Counted from the stretch's first letter, positions 1 to 8,474 are shown. The stretch: DNA of 49,354 nt from Pseudomonadota bacterium (GCA_026388275.1 JAPLKB010000056.1:1-49354); one strand, 5' to 3'. Program-made: numbers and translations. Notes: generated by a model not told the origin, from the sequence alone.

Positions 1-81
1 ATGAAGTCTTCAGAATTGGAACCGTTAATTGATGAAATTATTGTTGACACGAAAGCATGGATTAGGGATAATGTGAAATGA
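1..81 (+). CDS. 3' end of a gene cut by the window edge, or a tiny ORF
   Basis: Frame 1 is open from base 1 and reads 26 residues (starting MKSSELEPLIDEI, ending WIRDNVK) to a TGA at 79-81. The first codon is ATG, but it lies exactly at the window edge, so I cannot tell a start from an internal Met. It is acidic and probably helical. No family is recognisable. Confidence 0.25.
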   Translation: MKSSELEPLIDEIIVDTKAWIRDNVK

Positions 82-200
82 TGTGTAACTAACCAAAATA
101 ATAAGGCAAAGCAGACTTTGTTACGTATAGCACCTACAATTCAAGTTGATTTATGAAATCTGTACAAGTGTGCCACTCCCCCAGAAACATACGTTTTTGC

Positions 201-2138
201 TTACCAATTAATCCCCCCTTTTCCGAGAAAGTCCTGCATTTCTTCATCGCCTAATCGTGCTGCAATCTTATAATTTTCAATCGCGAGCTGGTAGTTGCCA
301 AGTTCATGATAAGCAAGCCCACGACTGTGATAAGAATATGCATCTTTAGGGTTTAGTTCTATTGCCCTATCGTAATCCCTGATTGCCTGCTGGTGTTTGC
401 CAAGATTACCATAAGCAATCCCTCTAAAGTTGTATGCCATTGCATATTTAGGGTCGATTTCTATTGCCTTGCTGTAATCACTAATTGCCTGCTGGTAGTT
501 GCCAAGCTCATAGTAGGCAATCCCACGACTGTAATAATACAATTCATCTTTAGGGTTTAGTTCTATTGCCCTATTGTAATCCCTGATTGCCTGCTGGTGT
601 TTGCCAAGTTTATTATAAGCAATCCCACGATTGTAATAATAAAATCCATCTTTAGGGTCTATTTCCACTGCTTTGTCATAATCTTTGATTGCCTGCTGGT
701 AGTTGCCAAGGTCATAATAAGCAATCCCACGACTGTAATAAGCAGATACATCTTTAGGGTTTATTTCTATTGCCTTGTCGTAATCCTTTAGCGCCTGCTG
801 GTGGTTGCGAAGTTTATCATAAGCATTCCCACGACTGTAATAAGCAGATGCATCTTTAGGGTCTATTTCTATTGCCTTATCGTAATCTTTGATTGCCTGC
901 TGGTAGTTGCCAAGTTTATCATAAGCACGCCCACGACCATGATAATAAAATCCATCTTTAGGGTTTATTTCCACTGCTTTGTCATAATTTTTGATTGCCT
1001 GCTGGTAGTTGCCAAGTTTATCATAAGCATGCCCACGCTTGGAATAAGCCCTTGCATATTCAGGGTTTATTTCTATTGCCTTGTCGCAATCCCTGATTGC
1101 CTGCTGGTAGTTGCCAAGGTCATAATAAGCAGTCCCTCTGAGGAAGTACACCGCTTCTTTCTGAGGATTCAGTTCTATGGCTTTATCATAATCCCTGATT
1201 GCCTGCTGGTAGTTGCCAAGGCTCCAATAAGTAATCCCACGTTCGTAATAAGCAATTACAATTAAATCTTTAGGGCCTATTTCGATTACCTTGCTGTAAT
1301 CCCTGATTGCCTGCTGGTAATTGCCAAGGCTCCAATAAGTAATCCCACGAACGGTATAGGCTGCTGCATACTTGGGATTCAGTTTTATTGCCTTGCTGTA
1401 ATCCGTAATTGCCTGTTGGTAGTTGCGAAGTTCATCATAAACAAACCCGCGATTGATATAAGCCTCTGCATATTTAGGATTTAGTTCTATTGCTCTACCA
1501 TAAGCGTTTATTGCCTCATTGTAATTCCCGGATTGTTCAAATGCTTTTCCCTTTTCTAACCATTCTATTGCTGATAGCTCCTTTATTCCCTTGGCATATT
1601 CTTTCTGCTTCCTTTTTTTTACTGCACCTTGTGCTGTTTTAAGCTCTACTTTCAACCGCTCGTTTTCTCTAAGTAGTGCATCTGCTCTTTTCCGTGTATC
1701 TTCTAATTCTTTTGTCTTTTCTCTGTCTTGACGGAGTTTGTCAATTGACTGAATGACTGATGCAGGGTCTGCTGATATCTTTGCCTTAAGCCAGTAAACT
1801 TTGCCGTCCCATTTTTCATCAACTATTTCAGTCCTCACGATACCTGCTGTCAGTGTCGTAATTTGGTCTTTGGTAAGATGGAAGTTCTGTACTTCTGTTA
1901 TGCTTTCAAGGTATGTTCCCAGTTCTTCGAGGAGAAGTCTTTTAACCTCTCTGAGGGCGATGGTTCTGCTTGAGTTTTTGCTGTCTTCATCACCTGCCTG
2001 ATAGACATAGTCTTTTACAAAGGTCTTTATTTCAGCAAGGGCATAACTTGTAACCATCAGCAGTAAAAATATAATTATTAAGCTTGCGCGCCAAAGGAAG
2101 CCAGTTCCTGCAATATAATATTTATTTTTGATCTCCAT
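201..2138 (-). CDS. secreted/membrane-anchored TPR protein with 13 tandem TPRs
   Basis: The 645-residue product has a hydrophobic signal or anchor at about residues 14-36. Residues 37-130 form a domain with a conserved-looking core (SSRTIALREVKRLLLEELG, then DEKWDGKVYWLKAKI) that commonly precedes TPRs in deltaproteobacterial proteins. Residues 130-180 are a charged coiled coil. From about residue 190 to the end there are 13 TPR units of 34 residues (unit 4 has two extra), with core LGNYQQAI and ending AIEINPKD. The units are so alike that the DNA forms a tandem repeat of about 102 bp. TPR arrays act as protein-binding scaffolds, so a periplasmic partner-binding role is inferred. The ATG at 2136-2138 follows GAGGATC. 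It reads alone, convergent with whatever ends at base 81. Confidence 0.85.
   Translation of the reverse strand: MEIKNKYYIAGTGFLWRASLIIIFLLLMVTSYALAEIKTFVKDYVYQAGDEDSKNSSRTIALREVKRLLLEELGTYLESITEVQNFHLTKDQITTLTAGIVRTEIVDEKWDGKVYWLKAKISADPASVIQSIDKLRQDREKTKELEDTRKRADALLRENERLKVELKTAQGAVKKRKQKEYAKGIKELSAIEWLEKGKAFEQSGNYNEAINAYGRAIELNPKYAEAYINRGFVYDELRNYQQAITDYSKAIKLNPKYAAAYTVRGITYWSLGNYQQAIRDYSKVIEIGPKDLIVIAYYERGITYWSLGNYQQAIRDYDKAIELNPQKEAVYFLRGTAYYDLGNYQQAIRDCDKAIEINPEYARAYSKRGHAYDKLGNYQQAIKNYDKAVEINPKDGFYYHGRGRAYDKLGNYQQAIKDYDKAIEIDPKDASAYYSRGNAYDKLRNHQQALKDYDKAIEINPKDVSAYYSRGIAYYDLGNYQQAIKDYDKAVEIDPKDGFYYYNRGIAYNKLGKHQQAIRDYNRAIELNPKDELYYYSRGIAYYELGNYQQAISDYSKAIEIDPKYAMAYNFRGIAYGNLGKHQQAIRDYDRAIELNPKDAYSYHSRGLAYHELGNYQLAIENYKIAARLGDEEMQDFLGKGGINW
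240..1571 (-). repeat. tandem ~102-bp coding repeat (TPR array)
   Basis: Thirteen 34-codon TPR units lie head to tail. Phrases such as TTGCCTGCTGGTAGTTGCCA recur almost unchanged on the + strand, so the nucleotide sequence as well as the protein is repetitive. Repeat-number change by slippage or recombination is likely. Open frames on the + strand here (for example about 600-1265) are mirror images of this array. Confidence 0.9.
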
Positions 2139-2374
2139 GATCCTCTTCTTAATTCTCCTGTAATCTTAAATTATTTGCAAGGGAAAATAAATTACTTAAT
2201 ACCACTTGTAACATTCTAGATTAAAAGAATATAACAAAAACAACATTTCAGGAAGCAAGGTTATACTTCAACAAAAACGACAAAGTATCAAATTTAGGAA
2301 GAAACTTAGTTCACAAGAAGTAAACATTCATTGGTGTGCGGTCAGATATAAATAATATGGGGGGTATAGTGATT

Positions 2375-3127
2375 TTAAACAACTCTGTTGCCCACAGAAA
2401 GGAACGCTGCTCGGCATTCTCTCAACATATTAATTCTCTGCTGTGCATTCAAGAAAGCCGCTGGTTGTGGAATTGTTGAGTATCTATCCCCGACTAACTG
2501 GTGTACTTTTGAGAGGAGTACATCCTTTACCATACTGCCAATAATCACAATATGGGCAGGGTGAGACTGGGCAATTACCTCACCTATATAATAGTTCCAG
2601 CAGCACTCTATAATCTTCGTATAAATATCTTGTATAGGTTTATATTTATCATCTATTCCAATAATACTTGCGTCTACAAGCCATATTCCTTCTTGTTGCA
2701 TCTTCTTCAGGAGGCCAATCTTGTTGTTCATCCGTTGTAAGAAATTTCTTGTCTTGGTTTTTTGAACTGGGAAAAAATCTCCGTGGGAAGTTATATCATT
2801 AAGACAGGAATAAAATATCTTCCAATAATCTTTGGTGCCGGGGTTTAACGTAGGAGTATTGACAAGGAGCTCCTTTTCTCCGTATCCAAGGCAATATACG
2901 AATTGGACAAAGTTGTTAGGGTATGAAGAGAGGTCAAACCTTGACAGATCAAGCCTACATTGAAAATCAATATCAGTAGTATATCTGTGAGATTCTGCAA
3001 GAAGAATAAGCTTGACTTGTTTCGGGGGACGCCAGTATCGTCGATATTCTTCCACCATCTGAACGACTGCGAAAGACTCAATCTCTTTTCCTACTATGTT
3101 TTTCAGCCGCCCATAGCAATCCTTCAC
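2375..3127 (-). CDS. uncharacterised protein, possible uracil-DNA-glycosylase-like fold
   Basis: The 250-residue product starts at GTG (3125-3127) with AGGGG about 10 bases upstream. I do not recognise a named family. The order of elements resembles the UDG superfamily: an early beta strand ending LILLAESHR (the place of motif A), a middle strand IWLVDASIIGIDD, then SHPAHIVIIGSMVKDVL, and a late IPQPA segment in the place of the His-containing motif B. The canonical catalytic residues are not clearly present, so activity is uncertain. Two Cys near 'IIECCWNYY' do not form an Fe-S pattern. It stands alone between two intergenic gaps. The fold suggestion is inference only. Confidence 0.5.
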   Translation of the reverse strand: MKDCYGRLKNIVGKEIESFAVVQMVEEYRRYWRPPKQVKLILLAESHRYTTDIDFQCRLDLSRFDLSSYPNNFVQFVYCLGYGEKELLVNTPTLNPGTKDYWKIFYSCLNDITSHGDFFPVQKTKTRNFLQRMNNKIGLLKKMQQEGIWLVDASIIGIDDKYKPIQDIYTKIIECCWNYYIGEVIAQSHPAHIVIIGSMVKDVLLSKVHQLVGDRYSTIPQPAAFLNAQQRINMLRECRAAFLSVGNRVV

Positions 3128-3436
3128 AAATATTTAACCCCTATGCCTCACTCTTTTCCCATATTTTCCTGCAATTTTAAATATTTTACAAGGGAAACTA
3201 TTGATTGCAAGCTGCTATGCATACCAAAATATATTGATCCCTTGAAAATGGAAATAAAATTATCTTTGAAGTTGAGGATTCCCATTTGAAAGTTGCCATC
3301 AAACCTAAAAGGCTGTCTGTGTTGATTTCAGGAAGAAGCTTTGCATCTCAGGAAAAAGCCACGCAGTGTGCATTTCGTGAAGAAGTGGTATATTTAAGGC
3401 AGAAACCGCGCAGCGCGCATTTCAGGGGGTAATCGA
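3128..3436. other. 309-bp intergenic gap with a short imperfect direct repeat
   Basis: No gene is supported. Two 25-base copies (3352-3376 and 3399-3423) match at 19 positions and share the core CGCAG(T/C)G(T/C)GCATTTC. They sit just downstream of the FlhG-like gene. No hairpin with a T-run was seen. Confidence 0.4.
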
Positions 3437-4183
3437 TTATTGGGACATGTTTTCGACAATCTGGTTTATTTTGATGGCAGCCAATGATTTAGGGAAAAGT
3501 TGAACGAGTGCTGTTTGTTTCATAATTGACCGGGAGACAACCTCATCATAGGGTATACTGCCAAGGTGATACAAAGAAAGGTTAAGAAATTTCCGACATA
3601 TGGAATCGATATGATTAAAGACCTTAAGTCCCTCAGCATCATCACGGACGGAATTTACAATAATTTCGAAAGTCTCTTTCCCGAACATCTGATGAATTAT
3701 TTTCATCATGGCATATGCATCGGTAATGCTTGTAAGATCCCTGCTCACAACAACAAAGTTACGGGATGCAATAAGATTGAAGTGGAGCACCGTGTCGGAA
3801 ACGCCGGCGCCGATATCAAGAAAAACATAATCGTATCCCTGGGAAATACGCGCTATTAGATTCTTCAGTTTTTCAATATCTTCATGGAGCAGATTGACCA
3901 TTTCCCTTGCGCCGGAACTTGCCGGGATAAAATCAAACCCTGCTTTTGTCCGTATTAATACATCCTGAGCATCGGCATCTTTAAAAATGATGTCCTTTAG
4001 ATTACTTTTCGGATTTATCCCGAGCATAATATCGATATTTGCCAGACCCAGATCACAGTCTATAACCAGAACCTTTTTGCCCTTTTCTACTAATGATGCA
4101 GCAAGGTTTATGGTAATGCATGTCTTTCCCACCCCGCCTTTTCCGCTCGATATGGATATGATTACAGGACTTTTATCGGACAC
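3437..4183 (-). CDS. MinD/FlhG (FleN)-type P-loop ATPase
   Basis: A deviant Walker A, GKGGVGKT, lies at residues 14-21 of 248. It is followed by VLVIDCDLGLANID (switch I, D-x-D-x-G) and YDYVFLDIGAGVS (Walker B/switch II). The signature lysine K15 of the MinD/ParA family is present. The pattern DLGLANIDIMLGI and the length are closest to FlhG/FleN/YlxH, which set flagellar number. No flagellar gene is in this window, so the target is unknown. The start is GTG at 4181-4183 with a strong GGAGGG 8 bases upstream. It is 23 bp behind the diguanylate cyclase, probably in the same operon. The C-terminus lacks an obvious amphipathic MinD membrane helix. Confidence 0.85.
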   Translation of the reverse strand: MSDKSPVIISISSGKGGVGKTCITINLAASLVEKGKKVLVIDCDLGLANIDIMLGINPKSNLKDIIFKDADAQDVLIRTKAGFDFIPASSGAREMVNLLHEDIEKLKNLIARISQGYDYVFLDIGAGVSDTVLHFNLIASRNFVVVSRDLTSITDAYAMMKIIHQMFGKETFEIIVNSVRDDAEGLKVFNHIDSICRKFLNLSLYHLGSIPYDEVVSRSIMKQTALVQLFPKSLAAIKINQIVENMSQ

Positions 4184-4206
4184 TGATTTCCCTCCGGGGA
4201 GTTACT

Positions 4207-5043
4207 TTATTCATCATAGCGTATTAACAGGGCTTCTTTCTCATCGAGACTTAATTCATTATCCTGAGAAATGGATTTTTCTATTTTTTCATCAACACAG
4301 ATCCGGTTCTTCCCCTCTTTTTTTGCCTTATACATTGCAAGGTCTGCGGCATGAATAAAATCATTTATGTCATAGGAAGAGAAGGTATTATACTCTGAGA
4401 TGCCGATGCTCAAAGAGATCGCAGGGTCAGTCTTCTGCAGCATCTTTGATAATGCATTGTTAAACCGTTGGCCTATTACAACGGCAGCGGAAGCCGCTGT
4501 AGCCGGCATGATAACGGCAAACTCATCCCCTCCGTAACGGTATATCAAATCTGTTGTCCTGGCGCTTGCATGCATGATTTTACCGAATTCCGTGAGGAAC
4601 CTGTCCCCTTCAAGATGCCCCAGAGTATCGTTGAGAAGTTTAAAATTATCAAGATCGATCATCATAAGGGTACAGGAATGACCTGTACGTTTTGTTCTTG
4701 CCATTTCAACTTCCATCTGCATACGGAAAAATCTGCTGTTAAAAAGACCGGTAAGATCATCCAACAGTGCGAGGGAACGCAGTTTAATATTCTCTTCATG
4801 GAGTTCACTGATCTTCCTGAGGAGATCGTCTTCCATGGGGAGAACAATGTGGGGAGTTTCTTTGAGTATATTTTCATCGACAGGTGTTAAGCTGTCGCAT
4901 AAAACAATAACCGTAACAGGTTTTTTATTGTCGCCTTCCGTAAAAAGATTCGAAGTCTTTTCGTTTTCCTTAAGAAATCCCTGTAAGGTTTTCTTTTCAT
5001 CTCCGGACGGCAGGTTATGGTTATTTTTATGAGATACATTCAT
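4207..5043 (-). CDS. GGDEF diguanylate cyclase
   Basis: This 278-residue cytoplasmic protein should make cyclic di-GMP from two GTP. The signature GGDEF is at residues 171-175 in RYGGDEFAVIMP. An inhibitory I-site RTTD (162-165) sits five residues upstream, as in product-inhibited cyclases. LDDLTGLFNSR (94-104) and MIDLDNFK (128-135) are the usual early GGDEF motifs. Residues 1-90 are an unrecognised, polar N-terminal segment with a short strand (VTVIVLCDSL) and no transmembrane helix, so the input signal is unknown. The ATG at 5041-5043 follows AAGGG. The FlhG-like ATPase follows 23 bp downstream, suggesting co-control of motility or surface behaviour (inference). Confidence 0.95.
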   Translation of the reverse strand: MNVSHKNNHNLPSGDEKKTLQGFLKENEKTSNLFTEGDNKKPVTVIVLCDSLTPVDENILKETPHIVLPMEDDLLRKISELHEENIKLRSLALLDDLTGLFNSRFFRMQMEVEMARTKRTGHSCTLMMIDLDNFKLLNDTLGHLEGDRFLTEFGKIMHASARTTDLIYRYGGDEFAVIMPATAASAAVVIGQRFNNALSKMLQKTDPAISLSIGISEYNTFSSYDINDFIHAADLAMYKAKKEGKNRICVDEKIEKSISQDNELSLDEKEALLIRYDE

Positions 5044-5070
5044 AGTATTTTACCCTTGCTGTTCTAATTG

Positions 5071-5103
5071 TCCGGACAAACTGCTCTATCCTGACAAACT
5101 GCT
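5071..5103. promoter_or_regulatory. two direct repeats upstream of the diguanylate cyclase
   Basis: TCCGGACAAACTGCT (5071-5085) and TCCTGACAAACTGCT (5089-5103) differ at one base and are offset by 18 bp, nearly two helical turns. They lie 28-60 bp upstream of the cyclase ATG, where an activator or repressor dimer pair could bind, or in the mRNA leader. No known regulator consensus is recognised. Confidence 0.4.
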
Positions 5104-5197
5104 TATACAATAATCTTGCCAATAATCTTACACTATATATCGTCAGGTTGCCCATAAAAATAAAATGCTTTATGCTTTCAAAGCGGGGCGGGTATGA

Positions 5198-5322
5198 TCA
5201 AATAATGTTCCCCGAACGCGTGCATGAACCAGCCCGCATCGCAGGAGGGGGACGACCGGGAGGCTTAAGCCTTGAAAACAGAAGTAAAACTTCCTTCGTC
5301 CAAAGATTGAGAGATTATTTGA
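5198..5322 (+). ncRNA. candidate structured RNA upstream of tRNA-Glu
   Basis: This gene-free interval folds consistently. TCAAATAAT (5198-5206) pairs exactly with ATTATTTGA (5314-5322). Inside it, GTTCCCC (5207-5213) pairs with GGGGGAC (5247-5253) with one G-U. The alternative GGACGA (5250-5255) pairs with TCGTCC (5296-5301) and encloses the hairpins AGGCTTAAGCCT (5261-5272) and GAAGTaaaACTTC (5281-5293). The stretch AAGCCTTGAAAACAG resembles the AAGCCTTAAAACTG segment of gamma-proteobacterial 6S RNA, and outer flanks extend the pairing, but the match is too short to call 6S. A TATGAT at 5193-5198 could be the -10 of its own promoter, which would remove part of the closing stem. Strand is uncertain. 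Confidence 0.4.
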
Positions 5323-5378
5323 CAGCCACTTTTTATATGGAAAATGTATATTTTTTCTGATATGATTCATCACTTAAC

Positions 5379-5454
5379 GGTCCCATCGTCTAGTGGCCTA
5401 GGACGCTGGCCTCTCACGCCGGAAACCGGAGTTCGAAACTCCGTGGGACCACCA
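5379..5454 (+). tRNA. tRNA-Glu (CTC)
   Basis: The acceptor stem GGTCCCA (5379-5385) pairs with TGGGACC (5444-5450), followed by discriminator A and an encoded CCA (5452-5454). The anticodon loop CTCTCAC between CTGGC and GCCGG gives anticodon CTC, reading GAG. The T-loop GTTCGAAAC is present. A TTGACA at 5319-5324 is a possible -35 but has no well-spaced -10. It converges with rdgB. Confidence 0.97.
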
Positions 5455-5465
5455 AATTTTTATTA

Positions 5466-6077
5466 TTACGTAACAGCCGTTGGGTTTCTGAAAAAATCCG
5501 AATTCAAAAATTCTTTCAGCGCACAGAGGGCTTTACCCCGGTGACTTAACCTGTTTTTTTCTTCCATGGTCAATTCTGCCGCATATTTATCAGCCTCGGG
5601 CACATAGAAAACAGGATCATAACCAAATCCGCCTTTTCCTCTCCTTGTCAGCCCGATGTATCCTCTCAAGGAACCATAAAATACATAGCTCCATTGCTTT
5701 TCAGGCATATACAGGGCTATGTATGCCTTAAAAACAGCGCCCCTTTTTTCCCAGGGAACTCCTTCGAGTTCAATAAGCATTTTATTGATCCTGTCTTCAT
5801 CATCCTTACCGTACCGTGAAGAAAATACACCCGGTCTTCCATTGAGGGCAAACACCTCTATACCGGAATCATCGGCAATTGTATTCATATTAAACCTGTC
5901 ACCGATCTTCCGGGCTTTTTTCAAAACATTCTCAAGATATAAAGGACTGTCTTCCTTTACCTCAATAGGATCTTTAAAATCCTTTAAAGAGTAAAAATTA
6001 CCAAATTCACCAATCAGGATAGCCCTTATCTCTTCAAACTTACCAGGGTTTGCCGTTGCAATGACAACATTTTTCAT
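5466..6077 (-). CDS. rdgB: XTP/dITP (non-canonical purine NTP) pyrophosphatase
   Basis: HAM1/RdgB family. It hydrolyses dITP, XTP and ITP to monophosphates and so keeps deaminated purines out of DNA. Family marks are VIATANPGK at the N-terminus (T-x-N-x-x-K phosphate site), ADDSGIEV (the catalytic DDSG), GRPGVFSSRYG, GGFGYDPVF and SHRGKAL near the end. The frame can be extended to a TTG at 6095, but the ATG at 6075-6077 gives MKNVVIATANPGK, the usual family start, and 203 residues. It is the last gene of the leftward trxB-rph operon, and rph-rdgB adjacency is common. Confidence 0.93.
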   Translation of the reverse strand: MKNVVIATANPGKFEEIRAILIGEFGNFYSLKDFKDPIEVKEDSPLYLENVLKKARKIGDRFNMNTIADDSGIEVFALNGRPGVFSSRYGKDDEDRINKMLIELEGVPWEKRGAVFKAYIALYMPEKQWSYVFYGSLRGYIGLTRRGKGGFGYDPVFYVPEADKYAAELTMEEKNRLSHRGKALCALKEFLNSDFFRNPTAVT

Positions 6078-6177
6078 ATTAACTTTAACAGGCAATTTCC
6101 AGCCATGTTTGAAATATGATTTATTGCCTGTTGCCGACTGGAAACTGTCTCCCCTTTTATTTCTAATAATTTAAGGT

Positions 6178-6909
6178 TTATATCAACGGGAAAAGAGGTC
6201 CAAGAGCTATTTTCTGCTGCCTCGTAATTTCGTTAATTCCTCTTAATGCATGCTGGTACATCATATCAAATTGTTCTTTTGTAAAAGGTGTCTTCTCTGC
6301 TGTGCCCTGCACTTCTATGATCATCCCCTTTCCTGTCATTACAAAATTCATATCCACTTCAGCTCTGGAATCCTCCTCATATGACATATCAAGGGCGATT
6401 TCGCCATTTACCAGTCCTACACTGATTGCTGCAACAGAATCTTTAAGCGGTATCTTTTCAATCAAGCCTCTCTTCTTCATAGCCCATAAGGCCTCGACCA
6501 GGGCCACGTAGCTTCCTGTGATGCTTGCCGTTCTTGTCCCACCGTCAGCCTGTATGACATCACAGTCTATCCAAAGCGTTCTCTCGCCCATTATATCAAG
6601 ATTTAATACTGCACGGAGAGATCTTCCGATAAGCCTCTGTATCTCATGGGTACGCCCTCCGACCTTACCAGAAACTGCTTCTCTCATCGATCTGGATTTA
6701 GTTGCTCTCGGCAGCATAGAATATTCAGCGGTCAGCCATCCTTTACCTGAATTTTTTAAAAAAGGAGGTACCTTCTCTTCAACACTCACACCGCATATTA
6801 CCTTTGTCTCGCCCATCTCTACAAGGACAGAACCTTCGGGAAATTTCAGAAAGTTCTTTGTTATCTTCAATTCCCTTATTTTGTCATTTACCCTTCCATT
6901 ACTTCTCAT
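6178..6909 (-). CDS. rph: ribonuclease PH
   Basis: Phosphorolytic 3'-5' exoribonuclease that trims tRNA 3' ends and forms a hexameric ring. The 243 residues match the usual length of about 240. Visible family blocks are [20 protein letters not shown] (RNA/phosphate-binding arginines), [19 protein letters not shown] (the DGGTRTASI signature) and [12 protein letters not shown] (metal-binding acidic residues). The start [14 protein letters not shown] fits the family. It overlaps the upstream gene by 11 bp, indicating translational coupling, and rdgB follows. Confidence 0.96.
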   Translation of the reverse strand: MRSNGRVNDKIRELKITKNFLKFPEGSVLVEMGETKVICGVSVEEKVPPFLKNSGKGWLTAEYSMLPRATKSRSMREAVSGKVGGRTHEIQRLIGRSLRAVLNLDIMGERTLWIDCDVIQADGGTRTASITGSYVALVEALWAMKKRGLIEKIPLKDSVAAISVGLVNGEIALDMSYEEDSRAEVDMNFVMTGKGMIIEVQGTAEKTPFTKEQFDMMYQHALRGINEITRQQKIALGPLFPLI

Positions 6910-7600
6910 TTTTTATACCTCTCGTAAAATATTTCTGAAAACAGTCGTTTAACTTATTCAGCGTTTCACCCATCTTGCCCTTTGTACACTCCATTCTCAA
7001 AAAAACACCGGGCATATCAACGCCAAGAAGTGGAAACAATGGAAGTTCCTTAACTGTTTTGCCAAAAGAAGATGTGACACATTTTGCAAATTCCGTAGAA
7101 CGAACAACATGTTGTGCGGGTATTTCCTCAATTGTAAGAAATTTGCCGTTTCCCTTTTTTGAGTCCGTTACAGCAACAAAGACATCGTCCTTATCTCCAA
7201 TTCGGAAATCCATCGCCAATAGCAGCGAACTTTTTGTTCTGTTGATATTGTTTGCATTCTCCAGATGTTTTTCAAGTGTTTCTGCTTTGTCATAGATACT
7301 CACATTATAGCCTTTACTGTCAAAGTATTTCTTCAACTGACTCCATGCTTCCTGGTCTTTCACCCCGGTGTTATAGAATATTATATGCTCGCCTGCAAAG
7401 GAATAGAATAAGGGGAAAAATATACATATAAGAACAATAAATATCTTACATTTGAGACTTATTGCTGTTCGTTCCTGATTTTCTTCCTGATACTTTTGTC
7501 CATAATTCCATTGAAAATCACGTAATATTTTATGAATTATGGACTGTTTACCGTTTTTCAAGAATATACCTTTCAAGGTTAACTGCAGCCAGGGCTCCAT
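6899..7600 (-). CDS. secreted protein, possibly degenerate N-acetylmuramoyl-L-alanine amidase-like
   Basis: The 233-residue frame has an export signal around residues 50-70 ([21 protein letters not shown]), so the mature protein is about 165 residues and periplasmic. The tail [20 protein letters not shown] and the segment [24 protein letters not shown] resemble the late blocks of Amidase_3 enzymes (MPAVLVEVGF and the R..AN..ADLFISIHAN region). The catalytic His/Glu set is not evident, so it may be a non-catalytic relative. The start is uncertain: the ATG at 7600 lies within trxB, and TTG near 7561 is an alternative. It is coupled on both sides to trxB and rph. Confidence 0.6.
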   Translation of the reverse strand: MEPWLQLTLKGIFLKNGKQSIIHKILRDFQWNYGQKYQEENQERTAISLKCKIFIVLICIFFPLFYSFAGEHIIFYNTGVKDQEAWSQLKKYFDSKGYNVSIYDKAETLEKHLENANNINRTKSSLLLAMDFRIGDKDDVFVAVTDSKKGNGKFLTIEEIPAQHVVRSTEFAKCVTSSFGKTVKELPLFPLLGVDMPGVFLRMECTKGKMGETLNKLNDCFQKYFTRGIKNEK

Positions 7601-8474
7601 CTCCTACAGCAGTAGAAATTTGCCGTAAGGTTTTCTTTCTCACATCACCGGCGATATATAAGCCCTCCGTCTTAGCAGAAAGGCTTTCGTCAGTCAGTAT
7701 AAACCCTGCATCATCCCTTTCAACAAGGTCTTTAAGGAAGGAAGTATTGGGTATTGAACCTACATAAACAAATACCCCGTCAACTTTAAATTCTGAGTGT
7801 TCTCCTGTCTTTACATCCTCAACAACAATATGCTCGACCTGATTGTCTCCCTTTATCTCTAAAGGCCTTTTGTTCCACAAAAATTCTATTTTGCTATTTC
7901 TGAATGCCCTGTCCTGGAGAATCTTCTGCGCTCTTAATGTATCTCTTCTGTGGATCACATAGACTTTTTGTGCAATATTTGCCAGTGATAATCCCTCTTC
8001 TATGGCTGCATCTCCGCCGCCGATAACTGCTACATCAAGATTCTTGAAGAAGGCGCCATCACAGGTGGCACAATACGAGATACCCCTGCCAAGCAACTCT
8101 TTTTCACCGGGTATATCCATCTTTGCCGGTTCCGTTCCTGTTGCCAGGACTATCCCTGCAGAAGTGTATATTTCTTCGGATGTTCTGGCTACAAACCTCC
8201 CCTTTTCTACGGAAACATCTTCCACTTCATAAAATTCCTTAATCAAAAGCCCGCACTGTCTGGCGTGCTCCGTAAATCTGTTCATCAGATCCCTGCCGGA
8301 TATGCCATCGGGGAAACCCGGGTAATTTTCGACACGTTCTGTATTCACTGGGGTTCCACCCGGCACCATTTTTTCAAGAAGGACTGTGTCAATCCCTGCC
8401 CGCATAAGATATATGCCTGCCGTAAGTCCGGCCGGGCCGCCGCCGATAATAATCGCTTCATGGAATTCAGACAA
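7548..8474 (-). CDS. trxB: thioredoxin reductase
   Basis: NADPH-dependent FAD flavoenzyme that reduces thioredoxin. The 308 residues match the family. FAD-binding GGGPAG is at 11-16, the redox pair C135-A-T-C138 in the canonical CATCDG, the NADPH-domain GGGDAA at 152-157, HRRDTLR at 175-181 (Arg pattern typical of NADPH preference), and YIAGDVR at 274-280 contacting FAD. It is the first gene of the leftward operon with the amidase-like gene, rph and rdgB. Upstream about 200 bp separates it from the divergent tRNA-Met. Confidence 0.96.
   Translation of the reverse strand: MSEFHEAIIIGGGPAGLTAGIYLMRAGIDTVLLEKMVPGGTPVNTERVENYPGFPDGISGRDLMNRFTEHARQCGLLIKEFYEVEDVSVEKGRFVARTSEEIYTSAGIVLATGTEPAKMDIPGEKELLGRGISYCATCDGAFFKNLDVAVIGGGDAAIEEGLSLANIAQKVYVIHRRDTLRAQKILQDRAFRNSKIEFLWNKRPLEIKGDNQVEHIVVEDVKTGEHSEFKVDGVFVYVGSIPNTSFLKDLVERDDAGFILTDESLSAKTEGLYIAGDVRKKTLRQISTAVGDGALAAVNLERYILEKR

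Noticed and set aside
597-1265. Two + strand open frames with repetitive IFRVYFYCL-type products
   Set aside because: They are exact antisense shadows of the TPR repeats on the - strand and have no ribosome-binding site.
5198-5322. SRP (4.5S) RNA or selenocysteine tRNA
   Set aside because: The conserved SRP loop GGAAG-type core and AAGCAGC are absent, and there is no tRNA cloverleaf or TCA anticodon arm.
5148-5373. Short open frames on both strands between the diguanylate cyclase and tRNA-Glu
   Set aside because: They overlap each other and the foldable RNA candidate, and neither has a convincing start or a recognisable product.
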